A DNA stretch of 64,000 nucleotides from NCBI GenBank assembly GCA_051295955.1, contig JBPDWA010000007.1, positions 102,689 through 166,688 on the forward strand, written 5' to 3'. Within the stretch, counting starts at the first letter, position 1. Every line of letters begins with the position of its first letter. Both the position numbers and the translations under genes were made by a program. The notes below the pieces were generated by a model. That model searched no databases, had not been told where the DNA came from, and worked only from the letters and a program-made list of their open reading frames with translations. Shown piece after piece: positions 48,334-57,855 of the stretch. This stretch comes from Enterococcus faecalis_A. Its GTDB lineage: Bacteria; Bacillota; Bacilli; Lactobacillales; Enterococcaceae.

Positions 48334-48894
48334 ATGACAAAATTACAAAAAAACATTTATATTTCAATGCTTGTCGCTCAAGGAGTCATCATCGGTTTGA
48401 TTGAAAATATGATTCCTTATCCCTTTGCTTTTGCTCCTGGAGCGAAATTAGGACTAGCTAACTTAATTACCATTATTGCTATTTTCACCATGCGAAAACG
48501 CGATAGCTTTTTTCTTATTTGTCTACGGTTAGTATTGACGACTTTATTGGGAGGCACGATTTCAACTTTTTTTTATAGTACCAGTGGTGCTCTATTAAGT
48601 TATTTAGGAATGCTATTAGTGAAACAGTTAGGACCAAAAAGGGTCAGCATCATTGGAATTAGTGCGACCGGCGGCTTTTTGCATAATGTTGGACAATTAT
48701 TGACGACTTCTTTTTTCGCACAGTCATGGGCGCCGATGCTTTACTTACCCTTTCTTTCCTTATTTGGTCTGTTGTCGGGCATTGCCATCGGGATTGCTGC
48801 CAATTACCTATTGAAACATGTGCAAACGTTGCATAAATTTCAACTTGCTTATGAAAAAACGACTAAGCACAAATGGAGTCACCTATTCCGTTAA
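48334..48894 (+). CDS. eetB: Gx transporter-family membrane protein (EetB)
   Basis: A 186-residue membrane protein with five to six hydrophobic helices; ENMIPYPFAFAPGAKLGLANLITIIAIF is the conserved core of the Gx/ECF-S-like family. It stands 12 bases after eetA with no strong ribosome site, suggesting translational coupling. It belongs to the flavin-based electron transfer locus and is proposed elsewhere to act in flavin or precursor transport. Confidence 0.88.
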   Translation: MTKLQKNIYISMLVAQGVIIGLIENMIPYPFAFAPGAKLGLANLITIIAIFTMRKRDSFFLICLRLVLTTLLGGTISTFFYSTSGALLSYLGMLLVKQLGPKRVSIIGISATGGFLHNVGQLLTTSFFAQSWAPMLYLPFLSLFGLLSGIAIGIAANYLLKHVQTLHKFQLAYEKTTKHKWSHLFR

Positions 48895-48927
48895 AATACT
48901 GTTATAGATAACTAAAGGAGTCAGCTT

Positions 48928-49914
48928 ATGAAGATACATTCCATGTGGCATACTTACCCTAAATTAGCCAAGGAACTGGATGCAACATTACAGTTAATGG
49001 AAAAAAGCATTCACTTGCCTAATGATGAGGTACAATCAGCAATTTTACAACTTATTCATTCCGGCGGTAAACTTTTACGTCCAGCTTATCAATTGTTATT
49101 TTCTCAATTTGGCTTACGGCGAGAATCAAAAAAAGCGATTGCGTTGGCAGCTTCCATTGAGCTTTTGCATACAGCTACCCTTATTCATGATGATATTGTC
49201 GACGAAGCTGCAACACGTCGGGGTGTTCCTACTTTAGGTACTAAATTCAGCAATCATGTCGCTGTTTATGCTGGTGATTATTTATTTGTATGCTGTTTTA
49301 AATTATTGTCAGACTACACTTCTTCTTTAAAGATTATCCAACTAAATTCCAGAAGTATGGAAAAAGTGTTGACTGGTGAACTAGGTCAAATGGATAATCG
49401 CTACAACTTTGACAGTACAATTGAGCAATACTTAGCCAATATTTCTGGAAAAACAGCAGAGCTTTTTGCCTTAAGTTGTTTTGTAGGAGCTCTTGAAAGC
49501 GGCACAAGTAAACGTTTTGCCAAACATTGCAGTGAAATCGGCAAAAATATCGGTATCGCTTTTCAAATTATTGATGATATTTTAGATTACACTCAAAGCT
49601 CCGCTGACATTGGCAAACCTGTATTAGAAGACGTTCGTCAAGGTATTTACTCATTGCCATTGCTTTACGCTTTACAAGCAGACCGAGCCTCACTATTGCC
49701 ATTGTTGCAAAAAAAAGCAGCAATCACTGATGCAGACACTCAAAAAATTTATCAGTTGGTTCACCAGCTAGGCGGGATTGAAAAAGCACAACAATTAGCC
49801 ACCAGCTATACGCAAAAAGCCTTAAAAGCAATTGAAAAATTGCCGACAACACCAAATCAAACCAAAGAACAACTCTATCAAATTACCGAAAGTATTCTAA
49901 CTAGAAAAAATTAA
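48928..49914 (+). CDS. dmkB: Polyprenyl (heptaprenyl) diphosphate synthase component II-like (DmkB)
   Basis: A 328-residue trans-isoprenyl diphosphate synthase. GKLLRPAYQLL, the first Asp-rich motif DDIVDEAATRRG and the second DDILDYT (after FQII) are intact, so it should elongate farnesyl or geranylgeranyl diphosphate to the side chain of the demethylmenaquinone used by this locus. AAAGGAG precedes the ATG. It closes the eetA-eetB-dmkB unit. Confidence 0.92.
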   Translation: MKIHSMWHTYPKLAKELDATLQLMEKSIHLPNDEVQSAILQLIHSGGKLLRPAYQLLFSQFGLRRESKKAIALAASIELLHTATLIHDDIVDEAATRRGVPTLGTKFSNHVAVYAGDYLFVCCFKLLSDYTSSLKIIQLNSRSMEKVLTGELGQMDNRYNFDSTIEQYLANISGKTAELFALSCFVGALESGTSKRFAKHCSEIGKNIGIAFQIIDDILDYTQSSADIGKPVLEDVRQGIYSLPLLYALQADRASLLPLLQKKAAITDADTQKIYQLVHQLGGIEKAQQLATSYTQKALKAIEKLPTTPNQTKEQLYQITESILTRKN

Positions 49915-50298
49915 CCTTCGCTGACTGTCAAGAACTAATATCAAGAAAGCGACACTTACATTAAAGATTATTAGTACTTGATAGCAACAGCGACTAGTTT
50001 CTAAAGTTTGAGACAAAAATGCATAATTATGAGTAACAAAAAGATTCACGAAAAAAAATGGTTAAACTGTTGTACCTAAATAGGTACTAGCAACTATCGA
50101 ATTATCCCACTCTTTGCGAGGAATGATTGACAGAAAATTGACCTTGTAACAAGTTATTAGAAAGAAGATACTTATAGGAACCATGTTTTCTCTCTATTAT
50201 ATATGTTAGAGAAGAGCTAAAGCCTAAAATGGTTTTATGCACTTCTCTTTTTTGTTTTTCACGCTTTACAAGCTAACATTTAAAAATATCAATAGAAA
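49915..50298. other. Intergenic stretch with a long hairpin
   Basis: No gene. A long interrupted hairpin at 50208-50248 (AGAGAAG ... CTTCTCT, with an inner AAAGCC/GGTTTT stem) followed by TTTTTT looks like a plus-strand terminator, but it is 290 bases beyond dmkB, so it may end an unseen small RNA. Confidence 0.35.
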
Positions 50299-50331
50299 AA
50301 GCTAGGTAAGTAAGGCTTATTTGCCTAGCTT
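50299..50331 (-). terminator. Terminator of the glutathione reductase gene
   Basis: AAGCTAGG and CCTAGCTT enclose a further six base pairs (one mismatch between) and a 3-base loop; TTTTT follows on the minus strand, about 70 bases after the gor stop. Confidence 0.75.
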
Positions 50332-50399
50332 AGGTACAGCCCGCCCTTAACAAGGGACCCATGAGTTAACCAGAATTTAATGAAAAAAAGACTATTTAA

Positions 50400-51749
50400 T
50401 TATCTCATGGTAACAAATTCTTCTGCTCCAGTCGGATGAATAGCGACAGTATTATCAAAATCTTTTTTGGTAGCACCCATCTTAACAGCAACAGCAAAGC
50501 CTTGTAACATTTCATCAACACCTAATCCGACACCGTGCAAACCGATAATTTTTTCTTCCGCACCTACACAGATTAGTTTCAAATCACATTTTTGACGATA
50601 TTCACCTAAAGCAAAGTACATTGGCGTAAATGTTGATCGATAAATCTTCAAGTTTTCTTGACCGTATTTATTGATAGCTTCTTTTTCCGTTAAACCAACT
50701 GTGGCTACCGGCGGATGAGTAAAAATAACTGTTGGAATAGTTTCATAATCCAAGTATAAATCGGTTTGTCCATTAAATAAACGTTCAGACAAACGACGAC
50801 CGGCTGCAATCGCAACTGGTGTTAAATCAATTTTTCCAATCACATCACCTACTGCATAAATACCTGGTTGCGTGGTAGTTTGGAATTTATCTACTTTGAT
50901 GTAGCCTTTTTCATCCAAAGCGACTTTCGTGTTTTCCAAGCCTAAACAATCAGTGTTCGGTTGGCGTCCCGTACCAAAAACAATTGCATCTGCCGTAATT
51001 TTTTGGCCGTTTTCAAAGGTAATTACCAATTCACCAGAAGTTTGTTTTTCTATTTTGGCTGGAACGGATTGTGGGTGAATGTGCATACCTTGATTTTGAT
51101 AATGTTCAACTACTTTTTCAGACAGTAGCTCATCAAAACCGCGCAAAGGACGTTCATGGCGAAAAGCCCAATGCGTTTTGGCACCCATGCCGTTAAGGGT
51201 TCCAGCTAATTCAGCAGCTACATAACCGGCACCCACAAAAACAACACGCTGAGGCATTTCTTCTAATGCAAAAAATCCATTGGAATCAAGAGCGTATTCT
51301 TCTCCCGGAATACCTAATTTTTTAGGACGCCCGCCAGTAGCAATCAAAATATGCGGAGCTGTAAACGTTTCACCTCCAGCTGTTACAGTATGCTCATCAA
51401 CGAAAGTTGCGTGTGCCGAGATTCGTTCTACGTGATTGCTATCAAGTCCACGGTTATATGCTCCGTGTAAAAATTCAATGTATTTTTCACGATTTTGTAC
51501 GAGTTGCTTAAAATTCAATTCTTTTATATCCACGTGAATTCCATAACTTTCGGCATCGCGCTGGATCATTTCCATCATGGAACTTGCCTGCCACATAACT
51601 TTCTTAGGCACGCACCCAACGTTAACGCACGTACCGCCAATTGCACCGGCTTCAATCAGTAAGACTTTTTTTCCATGCATACCTGCTCGATTTGCAGAGG
51701 CAATACCGCCGCTGCCACCGCCAACTACAATATAATCATAGGTTTTCAT
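50400..51749 (-). CDS. gor: Glutathione-disulfide reductase
   Basis: A 449-residue FAD-dependent dithiol oxidoreductase. GGGSGGIASANRAG (FAD), the redox pair Cys41/Cys46 in GGTCVNVGCVPKK, GAGYVAAELAGTLNGMG (NADPH fold), YAVGDV and the C-terminal HPTGAEEFVTMR (His-Glu catalytic pair) identify it. Glutathione reductase rather than lipoamide or mercuric reductase is favoured by the C-terminus and by the known glutathione use of enterococci. It recycles oxidised glutathione. A single-gene unit. Confidence 0.92.
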   Translation of the reverse strand: MKTYDYIVVGGGSGGIASANRAGMHGKKVLLIEAGAIGGTCVNVGCVPKKVMWQASSMMEMIQRDAESYGIHVDIKELNFKQLVQNREKYIEFLHGAYNRGLDSNHVERISAHATFVDEHTVTAGGETFTAPHILIATGGRPKKLGIPGEEYALDSNGFFALEEMPQRVVFVGAGYVAAELAGTLNGMGAKTHWAFRHERPLRGFDELLSEKVVEHYQNQGMHIHPQSVPAKIEKQTSGELVITFENGQKITADAIVFGTGRQPNTDCLGLENTKVALDEKGYIKVDKFQTTTQPGIYAVGDVIGKIDLTPVAIAAGRRLSERLFNGQTDLYLDYETIPTVIFTHPPVATVGLTEKEAINKYGQENLKIYRSTFTPMYFALGEYRQKCDLKLICVGAEEKIIGLHGVGLGVDEMLQGFAVAVKMGATKKDFDNTVAIHPTGAEEFVTMR

Positions 51750-51871
51750 TCTCTGACGCTCTCCTTTTCGAGATATTTTCCGTTGCTATTATCTCAAAAA
51801 AGCTAGAAAAAAACAGTATTTTTGCTTACTTTTACTTAGTTACTCTTTTTAAAAGTGTATAACAGACTGAA

Positions 51872-53425
51872 TTAATGCATGGCTCCTACCACTTTTACAC
51901 GTAAGCGCGTAGCATTTTCAGGATGATAGGCTAGTGGTGTTTCTTCTACTTCTACCAATTCAGTACTTCCCACTACTGCACCAGCCAATTCTGCTTGTCG
52001 TTCAGCTTTTGTCTGTGCGTCTTTTAGTGCTGTTTGACGGTCAATTTTTGAATAGACGTAGATCTGTTCGTACTGGCCACTAATTTGTGCAATTGACGCC
52101 CCAATTGCATTCGCCACTACCCCATTGTCATCACGAATCAATGATTTTACGCCAGTCAACGATTCTGGAATGATGATTCCTCCGCCACCAACTAAAACAA
52201 CCGTAACATCAGTCGAACTAGTTTTCATACGATCAATAGCTTCAGCCACCAACTCGCCAATTTTTTGATACGCTTGTTCAGCAAAGTCTTGTTGTAGGTG
52301 AGCTACTTTGTGAGGATCTCCTACCACAGCATGTCCTAAGCGAACCGCAATGTCAGTGGCAGTCACTTGATTGCCGCCAAATACCAATGCCTCTTCTGTA
52401 ATACGATAGCCGACGCTGTCTGGGCCAATTGTGATAGTACCATCCGATTGTTCTCTAACAATGCTACCGCCGCCAACGCCAATTGAAACAATATCCGGCA
52501 TTCTAAAATTCGTCCGAACGCCACCGACATTGACAGCTAATGAAGACTCTCGAGGAAAGCCATCGGCTAAAACACCAATATCTGAAGTTGTGCCACCGAC
52601 ATCCAAAACAACTGCGTCTTTTAACCCAGCTAAGTAAGAAGCACCACGAATACTATTAGTAGGCCCACAAGCAATCGTTAAAATTGGGAATTGTTTCGCA
52701 TAATCCATAGACATCAGTGTACCGTCATTTTGACAAAGATAAACTTGTGCTTCGTGGATTTTTTCTTGTAACAGTGCTTGTTCAAAGCCCCGACTAGTAA
52801 CTTCAATAACTTTGTGCAGTGCTGCATTTAAAATTGTCGCATTTTCCCGCTCCAGTAAACCAACAGAACCGATTAATGAAGAGCAAGAAACAGGTACTTG
52901 CTCTCCCAGCACTTCTACTGCCAGTTCTTTTACTAAAAGTTCTTGATCATTTTTTAGAGAAGAAAAGACGCCAACTACAGCGATTGCTTCAACGGAACCA
53001 CGCCATTTTTCTAATACCGCACGAATTTCTTGCGGATCAAGCATTGTTAAAACTTGACCGTCGTATTCATAACCGCCTTTTACTAAAGCATAATTTTCAG
53101 AAAGTGCCGTTACTAAATCTTCAGGCCAAGCAGTATAAGGCAGAACGGAAGCTGTGGCTGGATAGCCTAAACGTAAAACGCCTACTTTAGCTAATTTTTT
53201 CCGCTCAACAATGGCATTCGTACATTGAGTCGTGCCCAGCATAGCATGGGTTACTTTGCCACGGTCAATACCTGATTCTTCAAGTACCTTGCGCAATGCT
53301 CCGGCGATTCCAGTTTGGATATCTTCGGAAGTGGGAACCTTTACTGAATGAACAAGTTGCAGCTTTTGATCTAAAATAACTGCATCTGTATTGGTGCCAC
53401 CAACGTCTATTCCGATTTTATACAT
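51872..53425 (-). CDS. Hydantoinase/oxoprolinase-family protein
   Basis: A 517-residue protein of the HyuA/oxoprolinase superfamily. GIDVGGTNTDAVILD at the start is the ASKHA ATP-binding phosphate loop, and VVLDVGGTTSDIGVLADGFP and VVLVGGGGIIIPESL are the further nucleotide-binding motifs. It is typical of stand-alone HyuA-like subunits that occur with DUF917 proteins. It should hydrolyse a cyclic amide such as a hydantoin with ATP. Start ATG 53425 overlaps the DUF917 stop by one base. Substrate unknown; the upstream NCS1 permease suggests a hydantoin, allantoin or related ring compound. Confidence 0.86.
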   Translation of the reverse strand: MYKIGIDVGGTNTDAVILDQKLQLVHSVKVPTSEDIQTGIAGALRKVLEESGIDRGKVTHAMLGTTQCTNAIVERKKLAKVGVLRLGYPATASVLPYTAWPEDLVTALSENYALVKGGYEYDGQVLTMLDPQEIRAVLEKWRGSVEAIAVVGVFSSLKNDQELLVKELAVEVLGEQVPVSCSSLIGSVGLLERENATILNAALHKVIEVTSRGFEQALLQEKIHEAQVYLCQNDGTLMSMDYAKQFPILTIACGPTNSIRGASYLAGLKDAVVLDVGGTTSDIGVLADGFPRESSLAVNVGGVRTNFRMPDIVSIGVGGGSIVREQSDGTITIGPDSVGYRITEEALVFGGNQVTATDIAVRLGHAVVGDPHKVAHLQQDFAEQAYQKIGELVAEAIDRMKTSSTDVTVVLVGGGGIIIPESLTGVKSLIRDDNGVVANAIGASIAQISGQYEQIYVYSKIDRQTALKDAQTKAERQAELAGAVVGSTELVEVEETPLAYHPENATRLRVKVVGAMH

Positions 53426-54519
53426 TACTTTTCCCCCTCTGCTACTAAATTTTCGATGGGTTGATAATCTAAATCATAGCCAAAATAACGCGGTCCCACT
53501 GTGGCAATCCCTTTTTCTGTACGCCATGCAGGATTGGCCTTTAATCCAATCACTTGAACTCGCTTGCCGTATTTCAAACTTTCTGTGGTAACAGGCATCA
53601 ACGTTTCCAAATCCACCATACAAATTAAATCCGGAGTCATTGCAAGTGGTTGTCCATTTTTTTCCGCAATTAAGTTTTCATTTTGAAAATGAATCAGCGC
53701 TTGCGACCCGACATCATCATTTAAGCCCTCAAGTTTTACGCGTCCCAGATTAAAACCGCCGCACACTTCCCGCTCCACATCTAAAATTTTCCCTTGGAAT
53801 AAGCTAAAGCCTTCTGTAACCTTCAATAAAGCCTTCTTTTTAGCTGCTTCATCAACAAACGTTCCTCGAATAACTTTTCCAATTTCTTCTGACAGCGTTA
53901 TGATATTGTGCACACCACACGATTTTAGCTGCTTCCCGGTAACAGGATAAATACTGACTAGCGCACTAGCGCCCATCTCTACTGTCTGAACTCGTGCTAA
54001 GCGCTCCGTCCATTGATTATTTATCGTTTCTAAAATACCAATATTGCCTTTTTCATCAGTAATAGCCATCGGCGTAGCAGGAATTCCTTTTAAATGAAAA
54101 GTAACCATCTGTAGTTCAGGGAATGCTCGGCCCATGCCGTCACAATCAATTAAAGGTATGCCTAGTTTAGCTGCAACAACAATTGGTATCATCGAATTCA
54201 CACCGCCGGCTTCCATTGGAAAAGTACCGGTAATCGTTGATTTTCCCAAATATTTGCCTAATTTTTCAAAAACGCGTACGAATTCATCGCCTTTAGGAAA
54301 TTTTTCTACAGATACCGAAGGAGCTCCCATCATGGCTGCCGGCAAAAAGCAGCCAGCATCTGGTATTTCTTCTGGCGACAATAAAGTAACCGGCCCATTT
54401 TCAGCAATAGCAGATAACGCCATCATTTTACCAATATAAGGATCACCGCCGCCGCCAGTACCTAAAAAGGCAGCTCCAGTGGCGATGTTTTCAATTGCTT
54501 CTGCATCTAAATAACGCAT
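53425..54519 (-). CDS. DUF917-family protein (HyuB-like)
   Basis: A 364-residue DUF917 protein. The N-terminal GAAFLGTGGGGDPYIG, the middle PMEAGGVNSMIPIVVAAKLGIPLIDCDGMGRAFPELQM and VMTPDL-like acidic stretches are characteristic. Members pair with hydantoinase/oxoprolinase proteins and probably form one enzyme with them; some are annotated as S-methyl thiohydantoin desulfurase-like. It lies 17 bases after the permease and is coupled to the next gene. Confidence 0.85.
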   Translation of the reverse strand: MRYLDAEAIENIATGAAFLGTGGGGDPYIGKMMALSAIAENGPVTLLSPEEIPDAGCFLPAAMMGAPSVSVEKFPKGDEFVRVFEKLGKYLGKSTITGTFPMEAGGVNSMIPIVVAAKLGIPLIDCDGMGRAFPELQMVTFHLKGIPATPMAITDEKGNIGILETINNQWTERLARVQTVEMGASALVSIYPVTGKQLKSCGVHNIITLSEEIGKVIRGTFVDEAAKKKALLKVTEGFSLFQGKILDVEREVCGGFNLGRVKLEGLNDDVGSQALIHFQNENLIAEKNGQPLAMTPDLICMVDLETLMPVTTESLKYGKRVQVIGLKANPAWRTEKGIATVGPRYFGYDLDYQPIENLVAEGEK

Positions 54520-54536
54520 TATTTCATCCTTCTTTC

Positions 54537-55808
54537 CTACTCAATTTCTAAAGATATTTGTTCACTATTTTTTGTACGTTTAGCGCCAATATAATAAATG
54601 ACGAACGACAACAGAATACCGATTAACGGTTGATTCGGTAATTGGGGACCACTAGGGAAAAAGCCCAGCACAACCGGAATAACTGCTACGCAAGACCCAA
54701 CTAACCATGCTGTAATTCCCAGCTTATTGACGCCCGGTGTAGGCTGCCATTTGGTACGATCTCCTTTATTTACAAACCAATAGGCAGCAATCATAACTCC
54801 AGCAACTGGCGGAATCATCGCTGAAAGAACGGACATAATCGGTGTAAAATAATTTAAGATACCCATCACAGCTAAAAGTGTACCTAAACCGCCAGCAGCT
54901 CCAACAGTGTATTTTTCCTTTTCTTTCGAAACGTTAAAAACGTTAATTAACGCTAAACCTCCAGAAAATGCATTAACGGCATTAGTCGTCCAAGTTGCCA
55001 AAATCAAAGCGACAAAACCCAGTAACGGAAAGCCTAGGTTCATAAATACTGCTGTAATGTCTGCTGTATTGGAAGCAATAGTCAATACTGCTCCTACGCC
55101 AATCATCAAAATTCCCGAAGGCAAAATACCAATGACGGCTGCTTTAATTACATCTTTGCGAGTGGTAACGTATTGTGAATAGTCTCCGGCAATCACAGCG
55201 CCTAAAGCAAACGAGCCAACAGTTAGTGATAAGCCTGTCATAAAGTTGCCTTCTTCTTTAGGCGTATACTGAATGATCTGTTCCCAGCCATTATTGTGTA
55301 ATGAAGCAAATAAACCATAGAGACAGACAATGATCAGAACCGGAACGGCAAGATAATTTAGAATTTTCAGAATTTTTATGCCGTACAAAGCTGAAACTAG
55401 CATGATAATCCCCCAAATTAGAGAAGAAATAGCCACTGGCAGTTGAATACCATATACTTTTAAAAAGCTGGTAAATGCCCCGCCACTTACATTGGCTTGT
55501 AAACCAAACCAACCTAAACAAGCAATTGCCAATATGATTGAAATCATTTTTTGTGAGCCCTTCACTCCAAATACTTGAGCGGCTACTTTTACGGACGGCT
55601 CTTTTAAATCCGTACTTTGCATTCCTTGCAGAATCATCAATATAACAATAAGTCCATAACCCACTAAGCCTGTCAGTAAAGCTTGCCACAAGGTCATTGA
55701 AGTCACTAATGTGCCACCAATGATCAGCCCAGGTACACTAATCATCGCACCAGCCCATACGAAAGCCAAACTCCACCATGATTGTTGCTCTTTTCCTTTC
55801 AACTTCAT
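54537..55808 (-). CDS. NCS1-family purine/cytosine/hydantoin-type permease
   Basis: A 423-residue transporter with about twelve hydrophobic helices. SWWSLAFVWAGAMISVPGLIIGG, QKMISIILAIACLGWFGLQANV and ALGAVIAGDYSQYVTTRKDV match the CodB/NCS1 family. It imports a nucleobase or hydantoin-like ring with sodium or protons, feeding the two enzymes downstream. I use ATG 55808, 9 bases after an AAAGG; the in-frame ATG 55817 directly abuts AAAGG. Confidence 0.87.
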   Translation of the reverse strand: MKLKGKEQQSWWSLAFVWAGAMISVPGLIIGGTLVTSMTLWQALLTGLVGYGLIVILMILQGMQSTDLKEPSVKVAAQVFGVKGSQKMISIILAIACLGWFGLQANVSGGAFTSFLKVYGIQLPVAISSLIWGIIMLVSALYGIKILKILNYLAVPVLIIVCLYGLFASLHNNGWEQIIQYTPKEEGNFMTGLSLTVGSFALGAVIAGDYSQYVTTRKDVIKAAVIGILPSGILMIGVGAVLTIASNTADITAVFMNLGFPLLGFVALILATWTTNAVNAFSGGLALINVFNVSKEKEKYTVGAAGGLGTLLAVMGILNYFTPIMSVLSAMIPPVAGVMIAAYWFVNKGDRTKWQPTPGVNKLGITAWLVGSCVAVIPVVLGFFPSGPQLPNQPLIGILLSFVIYYIGAKRTKNSEQISLEIE

Positions 55809-56257
55809 TCTCACCATCCTTTAATTATTTTGTCAATTATAACGAAAAAATCCTCGCAGGTCTTTTTCATATTAAAAATGTTTTTTGCTTTTTTTTGGCA
55901 AAAAGAAAAAAGCACAAGAAAATTAGTCAGTCAAACGGCTATAATGAAAACTAATTACTTAAGCTTTTATTGATCTGGATAAAACTTATTATTTCTAAAA
56001 TACTCTCCTAGATTCTTGACTTTCTAACTCTAGCTTTGTCACTATGAAGATGTAAAACGATAGTATTTCTATTAATGAAGCACAATAATCACTCTACTTC
56101 GCAAAGAGTGGTTTCCTTTTATATTAATTGTGTGTTCTCAAAACAACTTACATTTCGTTCTCGGCGCTCTCATCCAACTAGAGAGAACGGCGAGAACAAA
56201 ATCTACAAAAATAGGCACAATAACTTAGCTAGTTTTTTTACCATAACGCTGTATCTT
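55809..56257. other. Intergenic stretch between the permease operon and the PucR gene
   Basis: No gene. It contains a short hairpin of CACTCT/AGAGTG type near 56090-56112 and a longer imperfect inverted repeat near 56157-56200 (GTTCTCG ... CGAGAAC, with CTCTC/GAGAG inside), 60 bases past the PucR stop but without a T-run. The operon promoter and PucR site must lie here; none is certain. Confidence 0.35.
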
Positions 56258-57835
56258 TTATTTTATTTCTTCAATTAAACGATAAAGTATCAAAGCGATG
56301 TAGGCTACATAAGCTTCAGCTGGATTGGTCATATCGTAACCTAAGTATTCACTAATTTTTCGAAGACGATATTTGACTGTGTTTTTATGAATAAATAGCA
56401 ATTCGCCACATTTTTTAAAATCGCTGCTGGCATCCAACAAAAAAGTCCCTAATGTAGTTAAATATTCACGGTGAGATAACAACGGCTGTAAAACGGCTAG
56501 CTTGGCAGCTAGTTGCTCTTGGCTATCTTTTAAATGTACCATCACTTGATAGACAGTTTTAAGTTCTGTAATTGCTAAAACTTGTCGCTTAGGATAGATA
56601 CGCTTTAAAAAAGGAGCTGTTGTTTCAGTAATTTGATATAACTTACGTACTCCTGCAGTATTCACTAATTTAGGACAGACAATAATACGGTGGATGGCAG
56701 CTTGGTATGACGTTGTTTGCCAGTATTCTTTACTAATGGCCAACTCTGATTGCTTAGGCATACAGTTTCCTAATAATACGATCACACAATTAGCTACTGC
56801 TTGAATGATGATGGTTTGATAATAAGGTCGCAAGGAATTTTTCATTTCTTTTTTTAAAAGAACAAATGGTACTTTTTTGTCCCATAACGGCAAAAGCCAC
56901 ATAGTCTCAACAGCGGCAATGTCAATCGACAGCTTTTTTGCCAAACGGTACATTTTCTCACTTTCATCATGAATAATGGCTCGTACCAATGCTTGCTCGC
57001 TAACTTCATCATAGTTTCTTCCCCATAAATTCAGCGCCATCTGTAGGACTTTTACGGCTTGTTCCATTTCAAAAGTAGTTAAACCTTCATCTTCACTAAT
57101 ACAAAAAAGCTTTAATGATTGACCATTTTGTTGTTGTAATTTTTGAACTTGAACGGAGTAACAATTACCTGCCATAATGGGTTGTTTTTGCGGATTTAAA
57201 AGATACTGCTCTACAAGCTTAGGTAATGGCAACTGAGAATTCCAAGGCCAACTAACTTGGTTCAAAATATCATCTGTAGAATTGGTAATTAACAGATGCA
57301 CTTTCAAAAAGTCAGATAGGATTTTCAGTGCCATTTCTACATTACGATTCCGTTCCGGTAAGACAGAAAGCCTATTCAATAATTCCGTAGCAAAAGTCTC
57401 TGTCTTATTTTTGTTTAACAACAGCTTCATCACTTCATAAATCACTTCATTGTACCGTAAAGCTGCGTTATTAGTAGGCATTTGAATGATAATAAAACCT
57501 AAAGAATCGGCAACTTGTAAGACTTCATCAGCGACTGTTGGCAAAATAATTCCAACGTAATACAAGATTATGCCAATTTCTCCTAGCTCATGCAAATGCC
57601 GAATCGCCTCACATTGTTTGGCTATGTCGTCACGAATATCACAAAAAGAACCAATTAATAGCTCACCAGTATGGTATTCATTCAACTGCTGGAATTTTTC
57701 GTAAAACAGTGTCATATTCGACATTTCCAAAAAGGAAAGAGAAGATACTGAGGTCGTCAATTGATTAGCGCCTGAAAGAACGGTTGCTTCTCTCAATGAA
57801 GGCAATGTCAATAAATCTTTTACACGTACACTCAT
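56258..57835 (-). CDS. PucR-family transcriptional regulator
   Basis: A 525-residue regulator. The N-terminal PucR sensor domain (VRVKDLLTLPSLREATVLSGANQL, FLEMSNMTLFYEKFQQLN) is followed by a GGDEF-like middle and a C-terminal helix-turn-helix: DFKKCGELLFIHKNTVKYRLRKISEYLGYD. PucR proteins activate purine, allantoin or amide catabolism genes in response to the substrate. The adjacent permease, DUF917 and hydantoinase genes in the same direction are the obvious targets. GGAGGAGCG precedes ATG 57835. Confidence 0.87.
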   Translation of the reverse strand: MSVRVKDLLTLPSLREATVLSGANQLTTSVSSLSFLEMSNMTLFYEKFQQLNEYHTGELLIGSFCDIRDDIAKQCEAIRHLHELGEIGIILYYVGIILPTVADEVLQVADSLGFIIIQMPTNNAALRYNEVIYEVMKLLLNKNKTETFATELLNRLSVLPERNRNVEMALKILSDFLKVHLLITNSTDDILNQVSWPWNSQLPLPKLVEQYLLNPQKQPIMAGNCYSVQVQKLQQQNGQSLKLFCISEDEGLTTFEMEQAVKVLQMALNLWGRNYDEVSEQALVRAIIHDESEKMYRLAKKLSIDIAAVETMWLLPLWDKKVPFVLLKKEMKNSLRPYYQTIIIQAVANCVIVLLGNCMPKQSELAISKEYWQTTSYQAAIHRIIVCPKLVNTAGVRKLYQITETTAPFLKRIYPKRQVLAITELKTVYQVMVHLKDSQEQLAAKLAVLQPLLSHREYLTTLGTFLLDASSDFKKCGELLFIHKNTVKYRLRKISEYLGYDMTNPAEAYVAYIALILYRLIEEIK

Positions 57836-57855
57836 AGTCGCTCCTCCTTTTTCCT

